A DNA stretch of 15,087 bases from G020353115 sp964389685 (GTDB lineage Bacteria > Bacteroidota > Bacteroidia > Bacteroidales > VadinHA17): contig CAYMFM010000089.1 of the NCBI GenBank assembly GCA_964389685.1, positions 1-15,087 on the forward strand, read 5' to 3'. Each line of letters opens with the position of its first letter. The first letter of the stretch is position 1. Made by a program: the position numbers and the translations under genes. A model generated the notes under the pieces. The model did not search any database. It was not told the DNA's origin and saw nothing but the letters and a program-made list of their open reading frames with translations. Shown here in pieces: positions 1-5,901 of this stretch.

Positions 1-959
1 TGGGCGGTTGCCAGGTTCATGAAGTTGATGGAGGCAATAATGATCAGGAACAGGGCGATAACAGAAAAAATGTATATGGAAGCAAGATTTCCTCCCGGTT
101 CCATTTCGTACTCCACATCCGAACGCAAATGGATCTCTTTTATGGACTGAAGGAAATAGCCATACTTGTTCCCCGCTTCAAAAAAATCTTCCATGGAAGC
201 CTGGACAAACTGTTCCATCTGTGGCCCTACATATTTCATGACCATATCGGGAAATTTCTCCTCCAGCTGCTCGGGAGGAAAATCCTCCTGTAACCGAAGA
301 TAGGTATACAACAAGTTGTTTATCCAGAAGGTACTGTTATGAAAGGACATGGTTTTCATCGAAGCGAGGAAATCGAATTTTATGTGTGAATTGCCGGGAA
401 ATTTTTTAACCACACCGGTAACTTCAAACCTGGTCCTGTCAACCCCCACTTCAAGTATTTTCCCCAAAGGGTTATCATCTCCGAAATATTTACTCGCCAT
501 CTCATCGGTGATAACGACGGTATTGGCACGTGCAAGTGCGGTTGATGGATCACCCCGGAGCAATCCAGTTGAGAAGAGATCGAAAAAATTTGAGTCAGCA
601 TAGAAGAAACGGTCTTCAAGAAAACTGTTCTCCTGAAACCGGACAATGGGTTCACCGGCAAGCGAAAACAAACGAGTGGTACTCATTACTTCCGGATAAT
701 CCGCTACCAGTGTTTGAGCCAATGGTGCACAGGTCAATGCAACAATCATTTCATTCCCCTGGATCGTCCCATGCAGTCCGACCCGGTATATCTGGTCAAA
801 GTTTTCGTGAAACCGGTCGTAGCTCAATTCATCCTGCACATAGAGCAGGATCAGGATGGCACTGGCAAGTCCGATGGCAAGCCCTGAAATGTTGATCAAT
901 GAATAGGCTTTGCGGGAAACAAGGTTTCTGAAGGTGATGGTGATGAAATTACGAAACAT
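1..959 (-). CDS. FtsX/MacB-like ABC transporter permease, N-terminal part (runs off left edge)
   Basis: The minus-strand frame opens at an ATG at 957-959 and stays open to the window edge, giving 319 complete residues. The start MFRNFITITFRNL is typical of Bacteroidota FtsX-like permeases. A first membrane helix lies at about residues 21-42, followed by DELSYDRFHENFDQIYRV. Then comes an extracytoplasmic MacB_PCD-like domain (about 45-290, with VVITDEMASKYFGDDNPLGK near 148-167). A second helix (about 293-313) ends in INFMNLATA, where the sequence stops. Full-length members are about 780-810 residues with eight helices, so well over half is missing. It is a paralogue of the complete permease at 10708-13119; both share the N-terminal helix and DELSY/HELSF region. 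Such permeases normally work with a separate ATPase, and none is visible here. Substrate unknown. A -7 promoter box lies about 70 bases upstream. Family assignment is firm; function is not. Confidence 0.93.
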   Translation of the reverse strand, partial: MFRNFITITFRNLVSRKAYSLINISGLAIGLASAILILLYVQDELSYDRFHENFDQIYRVGLHGTIQGNEMIVALTCAPLAQTLVADYPEVMSTTRLFSLAGEPIVRFQENSFLEDRFFYADSNFFDLFSTGLLRGDPSTALARANTVVITDEMASKYFGDDNPLGKILEVGVDRTRFEVTGVVKKFPGNSHIKFDFLASMKTMSFHNSTFWINNLLYTYLRLQEDFPPEQLEEKFPDMVMKYVGPQMEQFVQASMEDFFEAGNKYGYFLQSIKEIHLRSDVEYEMEPGGNLASIYIFSVIALFLIIIASINFMNLATA

Positions 960-1025
960 GTGTGTTGAGTTAGGTTATATTTTAAAGGACAAGGTTTTCA
1001 ACCGGAGGTTGCGCGTGATTCAGTG

Positions 1026-1033
1026 CAAACTTA
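1026..1033 (-). promoter_or_regulatory. Candidate Bacteroidota -7 promoter box for the permease at 1-959
   Basis: On the minus strand this reads TAAGTTTG followed by CA, an exact fit to the Bacteroidota sigma-factor -7 consensus TAnnTTTG. It lies 66 bases before the permease start codon, which would give a leader of roughly 60 bases. No clear -33 TTG is seen at the usual distance. Instead the -33 area is occupied by the repeated motif at 1042-1056. A chance match to a degenerate 8-mer is possible. Confidence 0.45.
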
Positions 1034-1041
1034 CATTAAAA

Positions 1042-1056
1042 AGTGATACGATGACT
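1042..1056 (+). repeat. 15-base motif identical to the arm of the hairpin at 10421-10478 (half copy)
   Basis: AGTGATACGATGACT occurs here and, without mismatch, at 10421-10435 in the same orientation. Both copies are followed 26-30 bases after their start by GGTCCAT (1068-1074 here). Here the matching second arm of the palindrome is absent, so this looks like a truncated or decayed copy of a dispersed intergenic element. On the minus strand both copies lead directly into a T-run. Exact 15-base identity between two non-coding gaps 9.4 kb apart is unlikely by chance. Confidence 0.7.
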
Positions 1057-1220
1057 CGCTAAGTTGCGGTCCATGAAAGGATTTCCCTTTGTGCTACATT
1101 GTGGTTGGCCCGCTTAATTTGATGTTACCAAGCCCAGGGCTAAAGATATGACACTCCTACGGAGCTGAAAGAGCATGAAAACTACGAACAACGAATACCG
1201 AGCTGAAGTCGCCCAGACAG

Positions 1221-1384
1221 GGTCGCAATACGACCATTTATTTAACCCGAAAAATTCAAAGAATTTTTCGCCATTTATGGCTGACTTTTATCAGGGTTAA
1301 CCCTGACATACATAATTGATAATCAATAGATTACAATTATGTATCGTCATTATTCATGCTGAATGCATGAATAATTCGGGTTAA
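1221..1384. repeat. Cluster of nested and adjacent palindromes in a non-coding gap
   Basis: This part of the 520-base gap between 960 and 1479 carries no plausible gene but is almost wholly self-complementary. Seen directly: GGTCG/CGACC (1221-1225 with 1231-1235); a 10-base outer pair TTAACCCGAA/TTCGGGTTAA (1242-1251 with 1375-1384); CGAAAAATTC/GAATTTTTCG with a 3-base loop (1248-1257 with 1261-1270); a perfect 16-base palindrome TCAGGGTTAACCCTGA (1291-1306); ATACATAATTG/CAATTATGTAT (1308-1318 with 1334-1344), extended inward by TAATC/GATTA around an AATA loop after one bulged A; and ATTATTCATGC/GCATGAATAAT (1349-1359 with 1365-1375). Some pairings exclude one another. It could be a small palindromic mobile element, a structured RNA or stacked terminators. 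No T-tract decides between these. Confidence 0.75.
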
Positions 1385-1416
1385 CTCGTAGTACGATTAG
1401 CATTCGTGCTACGAGT
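1384..1416. repeat. Hairpin repeat ACTCGTAG...CTACGAGT (uninterrupted copy)
   Basis: The arms at 1384-1391 and 1409-1416 are perfectly complementary. Between them is the motif GTAGTACGATTAGCA (1388-1402), which recurs with few changes at 1453-1467 and 10502-10516, and inverted at 1427-1441. The same hairpin, interrupted by about 37 extra bases, is found at 10497-10568. It is an intergenic repeat family of unknown role. Confidence 0.65.
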
Positions 1417-1430
1417 ATATCGTCAGGATT

Positions 1431-1463
1431 AGTCGTACCACCAGCTCCAGTGGTAGTACGACT
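1431..1463. terminator. 13-base stem-loop just downstream of the BNR-repeat gene
   Basis: AGTCGTACCACCA (1431-1443) pairs with TGGTAGTACGACT (1451-1463) around a 7-base loop, 12 of 13 positions being Watson-Crick pairs. It sits 17 bases past the stop codon of the minus-strand gene ending at 1480, where a terminator or mRNA-stabilising hairpin would be expected. On the minus strand it is not followed by a T-run, so intrinsic termination is doubtful. Its arms also match the repeat motif at 1388-1402 and 10502-10516, so it may instead be a repeat element. Confidence 0.4.
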
Positions 1464-1479
1464 AACGCTCACCGATCAA

Positions 1480-4239
1480 TTACTGTTTCAGCACCTTATC
1501 ATACCAGGCATCTTTCAGGATCAGTGCCTTACGGGACAAGTTCACTCCGCCTGCTTCCATCACCACGGTATATTCCCCGGGGCCAACGGAAGAGGTTATA
1601 TATTCCATATCCATCCGTCCCATGTATTGTTCGATCTGCTCGTCGGTTAATCCATACTCTTTAAACCGGTCAATCTGTCGCTGAACCTGTTGTTTTTCCC
1701 TGTCGGTGCGCTCACGATCGCGTTTATTCATTGTCCAGATCACCCGGTTCAATCCGGCTGTGTTTTTACCTTTCAGTACGTTGAGTAAACGGTCACCCTG
1801 GTAGATGCTAATCGTAACTTCCTCCTGAAGGTCGTTTTTCAGGTAATAGTTGATGATCACTCCAGCCGGTTTGCTTTCACCATCATAATTACTATAGCTT
1901 GCGTGGTTATCCTCAAGAGCGACCCACTGGACCATTGTTGTAATGCCAAACAGATGGGCTTTGCTTTCCAGAACTTTTGAAGAGAGTTCCTGCAAGGGTG
2001 AAATGTTTGTAATAAAGATTCCGCGGCCATGAGTGGCGACGATTAACTCCTTCTCTCTGGGATGGATCTTCATATCGTATACCGCATTAGTTGGCATATC
2101 ACCCTTCATCTTTGTCCAGGATTTGCCACCATCGATGGAGACATAAACGGCCATTTCAGTTCCAGCAAAAAGCAGGTTTTTATTCACCGGATCTTCACGA
2201 ACCACATTGATTGGTTCATCGGGCAGGTTGGATGCAATGGAAGTCCAGGTTTCACCGTAATCGGTTGTTTTAAAGATAAAAGCGTGGAAATCGTCACGAC
2301 GGTAGCCGGTATAGGTTACATAGGCCGTTGCCGGATCGAAATGGGATGCTTCCACCCGGCTGACCCAGTACCCCGGATTCCCTTTGATATTTTTATTTAA
2401 CAGGGTCCAGTTTTTTCCGCCATCTTTTGTCAACTGTACATTGCCGTCATCGGTTCCAACCCAGATTACACCCTCAACCACCGGTGATTCAGAAATGGTA
2501 GTGATAGTACAATACTGGATATTCCCGGTACCCACAATTTTTGCCGAATCGGCGGTGGTAAGATCGGGGCTTACCACCTCCCACTTTTCACCCCGGAATG
2601 TTGATTTCAGCAATTTGTTTGCTCCATGGTAAATGACATCACTGTTGTGTGGTGAGATCACAATGGGGGCATTCCAGTTGAACCGCAATCCCCTCTCCCG
2701 GTAAGCAACACTTTTGCGCTCACCGGTCTTCTGATCGATCCGTGTCAGGGGACCAAATTGTGATTCATTATAGAGCCAGCGGTTGTCATTGGCATCGACC
2801 TCATTGTACATGCCATCACCGCCCCCTGTACTTCGCCAGTCTTCGAAGAGTATATTCCCCCCGTTTCTTTTGGTGCTGGGACCCTTTACAGACCCGTTAT
2901 CCTGTAATCCACCATAGACGTTATATGGATATTCCATGTCGATACCTACGGCATAAAACTGAGCCAGGGGAAGGTTGTCGGGATGGTACCACTGCTCACC
3001 GGCATCGTAAGTAATCCCCATGCCGTGATCATAACCGAGCAGCATGTGTTTGGGATTTGTGGGATCGATCCACATGGCATGGTTATCTCCTCCGAACCGG
3101 AATGGTCTTCCCCATGTTTCTCCTCCGTCTTTTGTTTCCCACATCCGGACACCGAGAATATAGACATGCTCTTCATTCGTCGGATCGATGCGAACCTGCT
3201 GGTAATAGTATGCCGGTCCGCCACCGATCTCTTCATCTTCGGGGCTTACTTTCCTCCAGGTTTCCCCTTTGTCATCGGATCGGTACATTTCGTCACCCAC
3301 TATTTTACCGCTTTCCGGACGGCCCTCCAGCAACTCTTTGTATCTCACTTCGTCGCTTACCCCGGGAACATTGCAATTCTCAATATTGGCATAGACGACA
3401 TTCGGGTTGCTGACTGAAATTTCGAGTCCGATTTTACCCAGCATACCGGTGGGGAGCCCCTCTTCCAGTTTTTTCCAGGTCTTTCCCCCATCGGTTGTTT
3501 TGTACAATCCACTGCCCGGGCCACCGGGATTAAATGTCCAGGGTCTGCGCACTTTATCATAGGCTGCTGCAATTAATATTTCCGGATTGGATGGATCCAT
3601 GGCAACATCAACCACCCCGATGTTTTTCCTGTGGTCTTTAACCTCCAGTACCAGCTCCCAGGTTTCGCCACCGTTGACGGATTTGTACAGTCCCCGTTCG
3701 GGATTCTCTGAATAGAGGTGACCCAGGGCGGCAACATATACGATGTCCTGATTTTGTGGGTGTATGAGTATCCTTCCGATATGATGGGATTCTTTCAATC
3801 CCATGTTTGTCCAGGTTTTCCCGGCATCGGTGGATTTGTATACACCATCGCCCCAGTAAGTGCTGCGGGAGTTGTTGGCTTCTCCTGTCCCCACCCACAC
3901 AATGTCCGGATTAGATGGGGCGACAGCAACATCGCCGATGGATATTACCTTTTCAAAATCAAAGATGGGTTCAAAGGAGATCCCGTTGTTCACGGTTTTC
4001 CATAATCCACCTGATCCGGTTGCCGCATAAAATATGGTGTAATCCTGCTCAACCACAGCGAAATCAACAAACCGGCCGCTCTGACGTGTCGGACCAATTT
4101 CGCGATAGGTGATCTTATCAATTATGTTTTGATGAACCGCCTGACCAGAAACAGAACAGATTGCGATCAGGCTGAGTACAACAATGCACAGGCTTGTTTT
4201 TGTGGCATTGTCAGAGATTGGTTTAATGGAATTTTTCAT
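1480..4239 (-). CDS. Exported BNR/Asp-box repeat protein (VPS10/sortilin-like beta-propeller)
   Basis: This 919-residue protein starts with a Sec-type signal peptide: basic start, hydrophobic stretch at about residues 17-31, likely cleavage near SGQA. Nine clear Asp-boxes (S/T-x-D/N-x-G-x-x-W) are visible: STDAGKTW 136, SVNGGETW 187, TTDGGKTW 248, SDDKGETW 321, TKDGGETW 369, TYDAGEQW 410, TKDGGKNW 604, TTDYGETW 658 and SIDGGKSW 701; STFRGEKW at 546 is degenerate. They fit one or two beta-propellers of the sialidase/VPS10 fold. Residues about 795-838 resemble a FlgD-type Ig-like strand pattern, then a charged helical insert (about 840-875) and a final strand region. Homologues are often labelled glycosyl hydrolase, but no catalytic residues can be assigned, so enzyme activity is unproven. 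No type IX secretion C-terminal domain is evident. The gene appears monocistronic. The ATG at 4237-4239 is chosen because it gives the intact signal peptide. Confidence 0.93.
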   Translation of the reverse strand: MKNSIKPISDNATKTSLCIVVLSLIAICSVSGQAVHQNIIDKITYREIGPTRQSGRFVDFAVVEQDYTIFYAATGSGGLWKTVNNGISFEPIFDFEKVISIGDVAVAPSNPDIVWVGTGEANNSRSTYWGDGVYKSTDAGKTWTNMGLKESHHIGRILIHPQNQDIVYVAALGHLYSENPERGLYKSVNGGETWELVLEVKDHRKNIGVVDVAMDPSNPEILIAAAYDKVRRPWTFNPGGPGSGLYKTTDGGKTWKKLEEGLPTGMLGKIGLEISVSNPNVVYANIENCNVPGVSDEVRYKELLEGRPESGKIVGDEMYRSDDKGETWRKVSPEDEEIGGGPAYYYQQVRIDPTNEEHVYILGVRMWETKDGGETWGRPFRFGGDNHAMWIDPTNPKHMLLGYDHGMGITYDAGEQWYHPDNLPLAQFYAVGIDMEYPYNVYGGLQDNGSVKGPSTKRNGGNILFEDWRSTGGGDGMYNEVDANDNRWLYNESQFGPLTRIDQKTGERKSVAYRERGLRFNWNAPIVISPHNSDVIYHGANKLLKSTFRGEKWEVVSPDLTTADSAKIVGTGNIQYCTITTISESPVVEGVIWVGTDDGNVQLTKDGGKNWTLLNKNIKGNPGYWVSRVEASHFDPATAYVTYTGYRRDDFHAFIFKTTDYGETWTSIASNLPDEPINVVREDPVNKNLLFAGTEMAVYVSIDGGKSWTKMKGDMPTNAVYDMKIHPREKELIVATHGRGIFITNISPLQELSSKVLESKAHLFGITTMVQWVALEDNHASYSNYDGESKPAGVIINYYLKNDLQEEVTISIYQGDRLLNVLKGKNTAGLNRVIWTMNKRDRERTDREKQQVQRQIDRFKEYGLTDEQIEQYMGRMDMEYITSSVGPGEYTVVMEAGGVNLSRKALILKDAWYDKVLKQ

Positions 4240-4337
4240 GATGAGGTATCTTAAGTTAATGTATGAATCAACAGGAATGGCAAATTAGCTTTTTTTGATG
4301 AAAATGAAGAATTGTTTGGGGGATTGTACAACATATG

Positions 4338-4447
4338 GCATAGAGCATAGAGAGGGTAATGATGATTGATGCCGTGCCTGCCGGCAGGCAGGAGTAGTGA
4401 GTTATGAATGATGAGTGTACTCGGTACTTGGTACTCGTTGCTCGGTA
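4338..4447. repeat. Low-complexity intergenic patch with a perfect palindrome and short direct repeats
   Basis: This lies in the 525-base spacer between the divergent BNR gene and the efflux operon. Seen directly: GCATAGA twice in tandem (4338-4344 and 4345-4351); the perfect 16-base palindrome TGCCTGCCGGCAGGCA (4375-4390), whose 12-base core CCTGCCGGCAGG recurs at 10537-10548; and a string of related short units built on GTACTCGGTA and GTACTCGTTG (4417-4447). The patch has no coding character. An 82-residue open frame crossing it on the minus strand has no recognisable features. The composition suggests accumulated small repeats rather than a regulated promoter region. Confidence 0.6.
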
Positions 4448-4475
4448 AAAGAGAAGAAGGGGACTTTGTGACTGT

Positions 4476-4529
4476 GAACCATGCCAGGGGGCAGGCAATG
4501 ATGAACGCGAGTGCAACCCATTTGAGGAT
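4476..4529 (-). pseudogene. 18-codon relic of an FtsX-like permease (seventh membrane helix)
   Basis: Read on the minus strand, these 54 bases encode ILKWVALAFIIACPLAWF. This matches residues 732-749 of the permease at 10708-13119 at 17 of 18 positions (Ala instead of Gly747). At DNA level it matches 10873-10926 at 48 of 54 bases, and four of the six differences are silent. Similarity stops abruptly on both sides, and no start codon or remaining gene body is present. The silent-biased differences mean the source was a functioning paralogue that diverged under selection, not a fresh copy of the neighbour. It is a gene remnant with no expected product. Confidence 0.8.
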
Positions 4530-4668
4530 AGCCCAAATCCATGTGTAAATGAAGAATTAAATCTTCTTAGACCAGAAACATCATCAACAGATATTCTGTT
4601 CTCATTTGGCGAATAATTATTTAAAATAAATCAGATGAGAATATCCAATGAATTTCATGAACAATTTG

Positions 4669-4676
4669 TATTTTTG
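4669..4676 (+). promoter_or_regulatory. Candidate Bacteroidota -7 promoter box for the efflux operon
   Basis: TATTTTTG, followed by CA, fits the Bacteroidota -7 consensus TAnnTTTG exactly. It lies 88 bases before the chosen adaptor start at 4765, giving a leader of about 80 bases. No good TTG lies at the usual -33 distance. It is downstream of the more upstream in-frame ATG at 4648, which argues that translation begins at 4765. No operator-like inverted repeat was noticed beside it. Confidence 0.5.
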
Positions 4677-4764
4677 CATCTTGCCTTTTCTGGATTTAAT
4701 TATACCAGTCAGACATAACAGTTTTTACATTTTCAATAACCAACGGTTCAATAATATTAATTCA

Positions 4765-5901
4765 ATGGCATTGGATACTAAAAAATTATTCAGGATTTCT
4801 ACCACTATAATTTTGATCTTAGTACTACTTGGGATCATTTTTTACCCCAAAATTAAACCGGTGTTCACATCCGATTATGGAGCAGGAACAGCCCAACCAG
4901 CGCGTAGTCAGGGTAGTGGAAGGGGCGGTCAACCGTTGTTAGCCAGTGGCTATATCATTGTCCCGACCCAGATGAACGAGCTTATTTATAGCACCGGTTC
5001 ATTGATTCCCGACGAGGAGGTTGAACTCTCGTTCGAAACCTCGGGCAAAGTAGTGGGCATCTTTTTCAAAGAAGGAACAAGGGTTAAAAAGGGCGAATTA
5101 CTGGCTAAAATCAACGACAGGCCTTTACAGGCGCAATTATTGAAACTCCAGGCACAGCATAAGCTCACTGAAGAGCGTGAGTTTCGGCAGCGCCAGTTAC
5201 TCGAACGTGATGCAATAAGCCGTGAAAGCTATGACCAGGTTTCCACCGAGCTACAATCTCTTGAAGCCGATATCATGTTGATTGAAGCCCGTATTTCCGA
5301 AACAGAATTAAGGGCACCTTTTGATGGGATAGTCGGATTGCGCATGATCAGCGAAGGGGCCTTTGCCACCACTCAAACCAAAATAGTCAGACTGGTCAAG
5401 ATCATTCCGCTAAAAATTGAGTTCTCCATTCCAGAACGTTATGCCGGTGAAGTTACTCCCGGATTCACTATTTCATTTGTCATCGATGGTATTCCCAAAA
5501 CTTTCACAGCCAATGTTTACGCTGTCGAGCCCAAAGTAGACATGGACACACGTACCATAGTTGCCAGGGCTATTTATCCCAATAGCAACGAGGAACTAAA
5601 ACCGGGCCGCTTTGCCAGTGTCAGGGCACTCTTGTCGCAGATAGAAAACACCATATCGGTTCCAACGGAAGCGATCATTCCCGAAATGGATGGAGATAAG
5701 GTATTCATATTAAGAAATGGCAAGGCTGCTGAGGTCCGGGTGACTACCGGCCTGCGAACCGCATCGCACATTCAGATCAGAAGCGGACTGAATTTCGGGG
5801 ATACCTTGCTTACCACAGCCATTTTGCAATTGCGGCATAATATCCCAGTTCAGCTTGATACACTAGTTACCAACGAATCCGTAGCAATTTCTGAACTATG
5901 A
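4765..5901 (+). CDS. RND efflux periplasmic adaptor subunit (membrane fusion protein, AcrA/MexA-like)
   Basis: From the ATG at 4765 the protein has 378 residues. This start (MALDTKKLF) places a single membrane anchor at about residues 10-27, as expected; no lipobox cysteine is present, so it is probably anchored by this helix. The open frame extends upstream to 4648, but those 39 codons include the likely promoter and do not look like protein. Domains in order: first lipoyl half-motif (about 80-116, GKVVGIFFKEGTRVKKGELL), alpha-helical hairpin (about 117-176), second lipoyl half (about 179-201, LRAPFDGIVGLRMISEGAF), beta-barrel (about 211-288, ending in LKPGRFASVRA) and membrane-proximal domain. 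It bridges the RND pump and the outer-membrane channel. Its stop overlaps the pump start (ATGA, 5898-5901), indicating translational coupling. Length is normal for the family. The substrate cannot be inferred. Confidence 0.95.
   Translation: MALDTKKLFRISTTIILILVLLGIIFYPKIKPVFTSDYGAGTAQPARSQGSGRGGQPLLASGYIIVPTQMNELIYSTGSLIPDEEVELSFETSGKVVGIFFKEGTRVKKGELLAKINDRPLQAQLLKLQAQHKLTEEREFRQRQLLERDAISRESYDQVSTELQSLEADIMLIEARISETELRAPFDGIVGLRMISEGAFATTQTKIVRLVKIIPLKIEFSIPERYAGEVTPGFTISFVIDGIPKTFTANVYAVEPKVDMDTRTIVARAIYPNSNEELKPGRFASVRALLSQIENTISVPTEAIIPEMDGDKVFILRNGKAAEVRVTTGLRTASHIQIRSGLNFGDTLLTTAILQLRHNIPVQLDTLVTNESVAISEL

Noticed and set aside
1150..1165. ACTCCTACGGAG resembling the conserved 16S rRNA segment ACTCCTACGGGAGG
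   Set aside because: Only about a dozen bases match, one G is missing, and the surroundings bear no resemblance to rRNA; more likely a short CTCC-TAC-GGAG repeat or chance.
1221..1463. CRISPR array
   Set aside because: The repeats are inverted, of unequal sequence and spacing, with no regular direct repeat-spacer unit and no cas genes nearby.
960..1479. Possible tRNA or known riboswitch in the structured gap
   Set aside because: The stems do not assemble into a tRNA cloverleaf with the invariant bases, and no known riboswitch core was recognised.
1450..1650. Plus-strand open frame overlapping the 3' end of the BNR gene
   Set aside because: It is antisense to a well-supported coding region and starts inside the stem-loop at 1431-1463; no independent coding evidence.
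4281..4287. Minus-strand TAATTTG upstream of the BNR gene as a -7 box
   Set aside because: It is one base short of TAnnTTTG and has no -33 partner; too weak to list as a promoter.
4268..4516. 82-residue open frame on the minus strand in the spacer before the efflux operon
   Set aside because: It crosses palindromes and low-complexity repeats, starts inside the permease relic in a different frame, and has no domain, signal or sensible composition.
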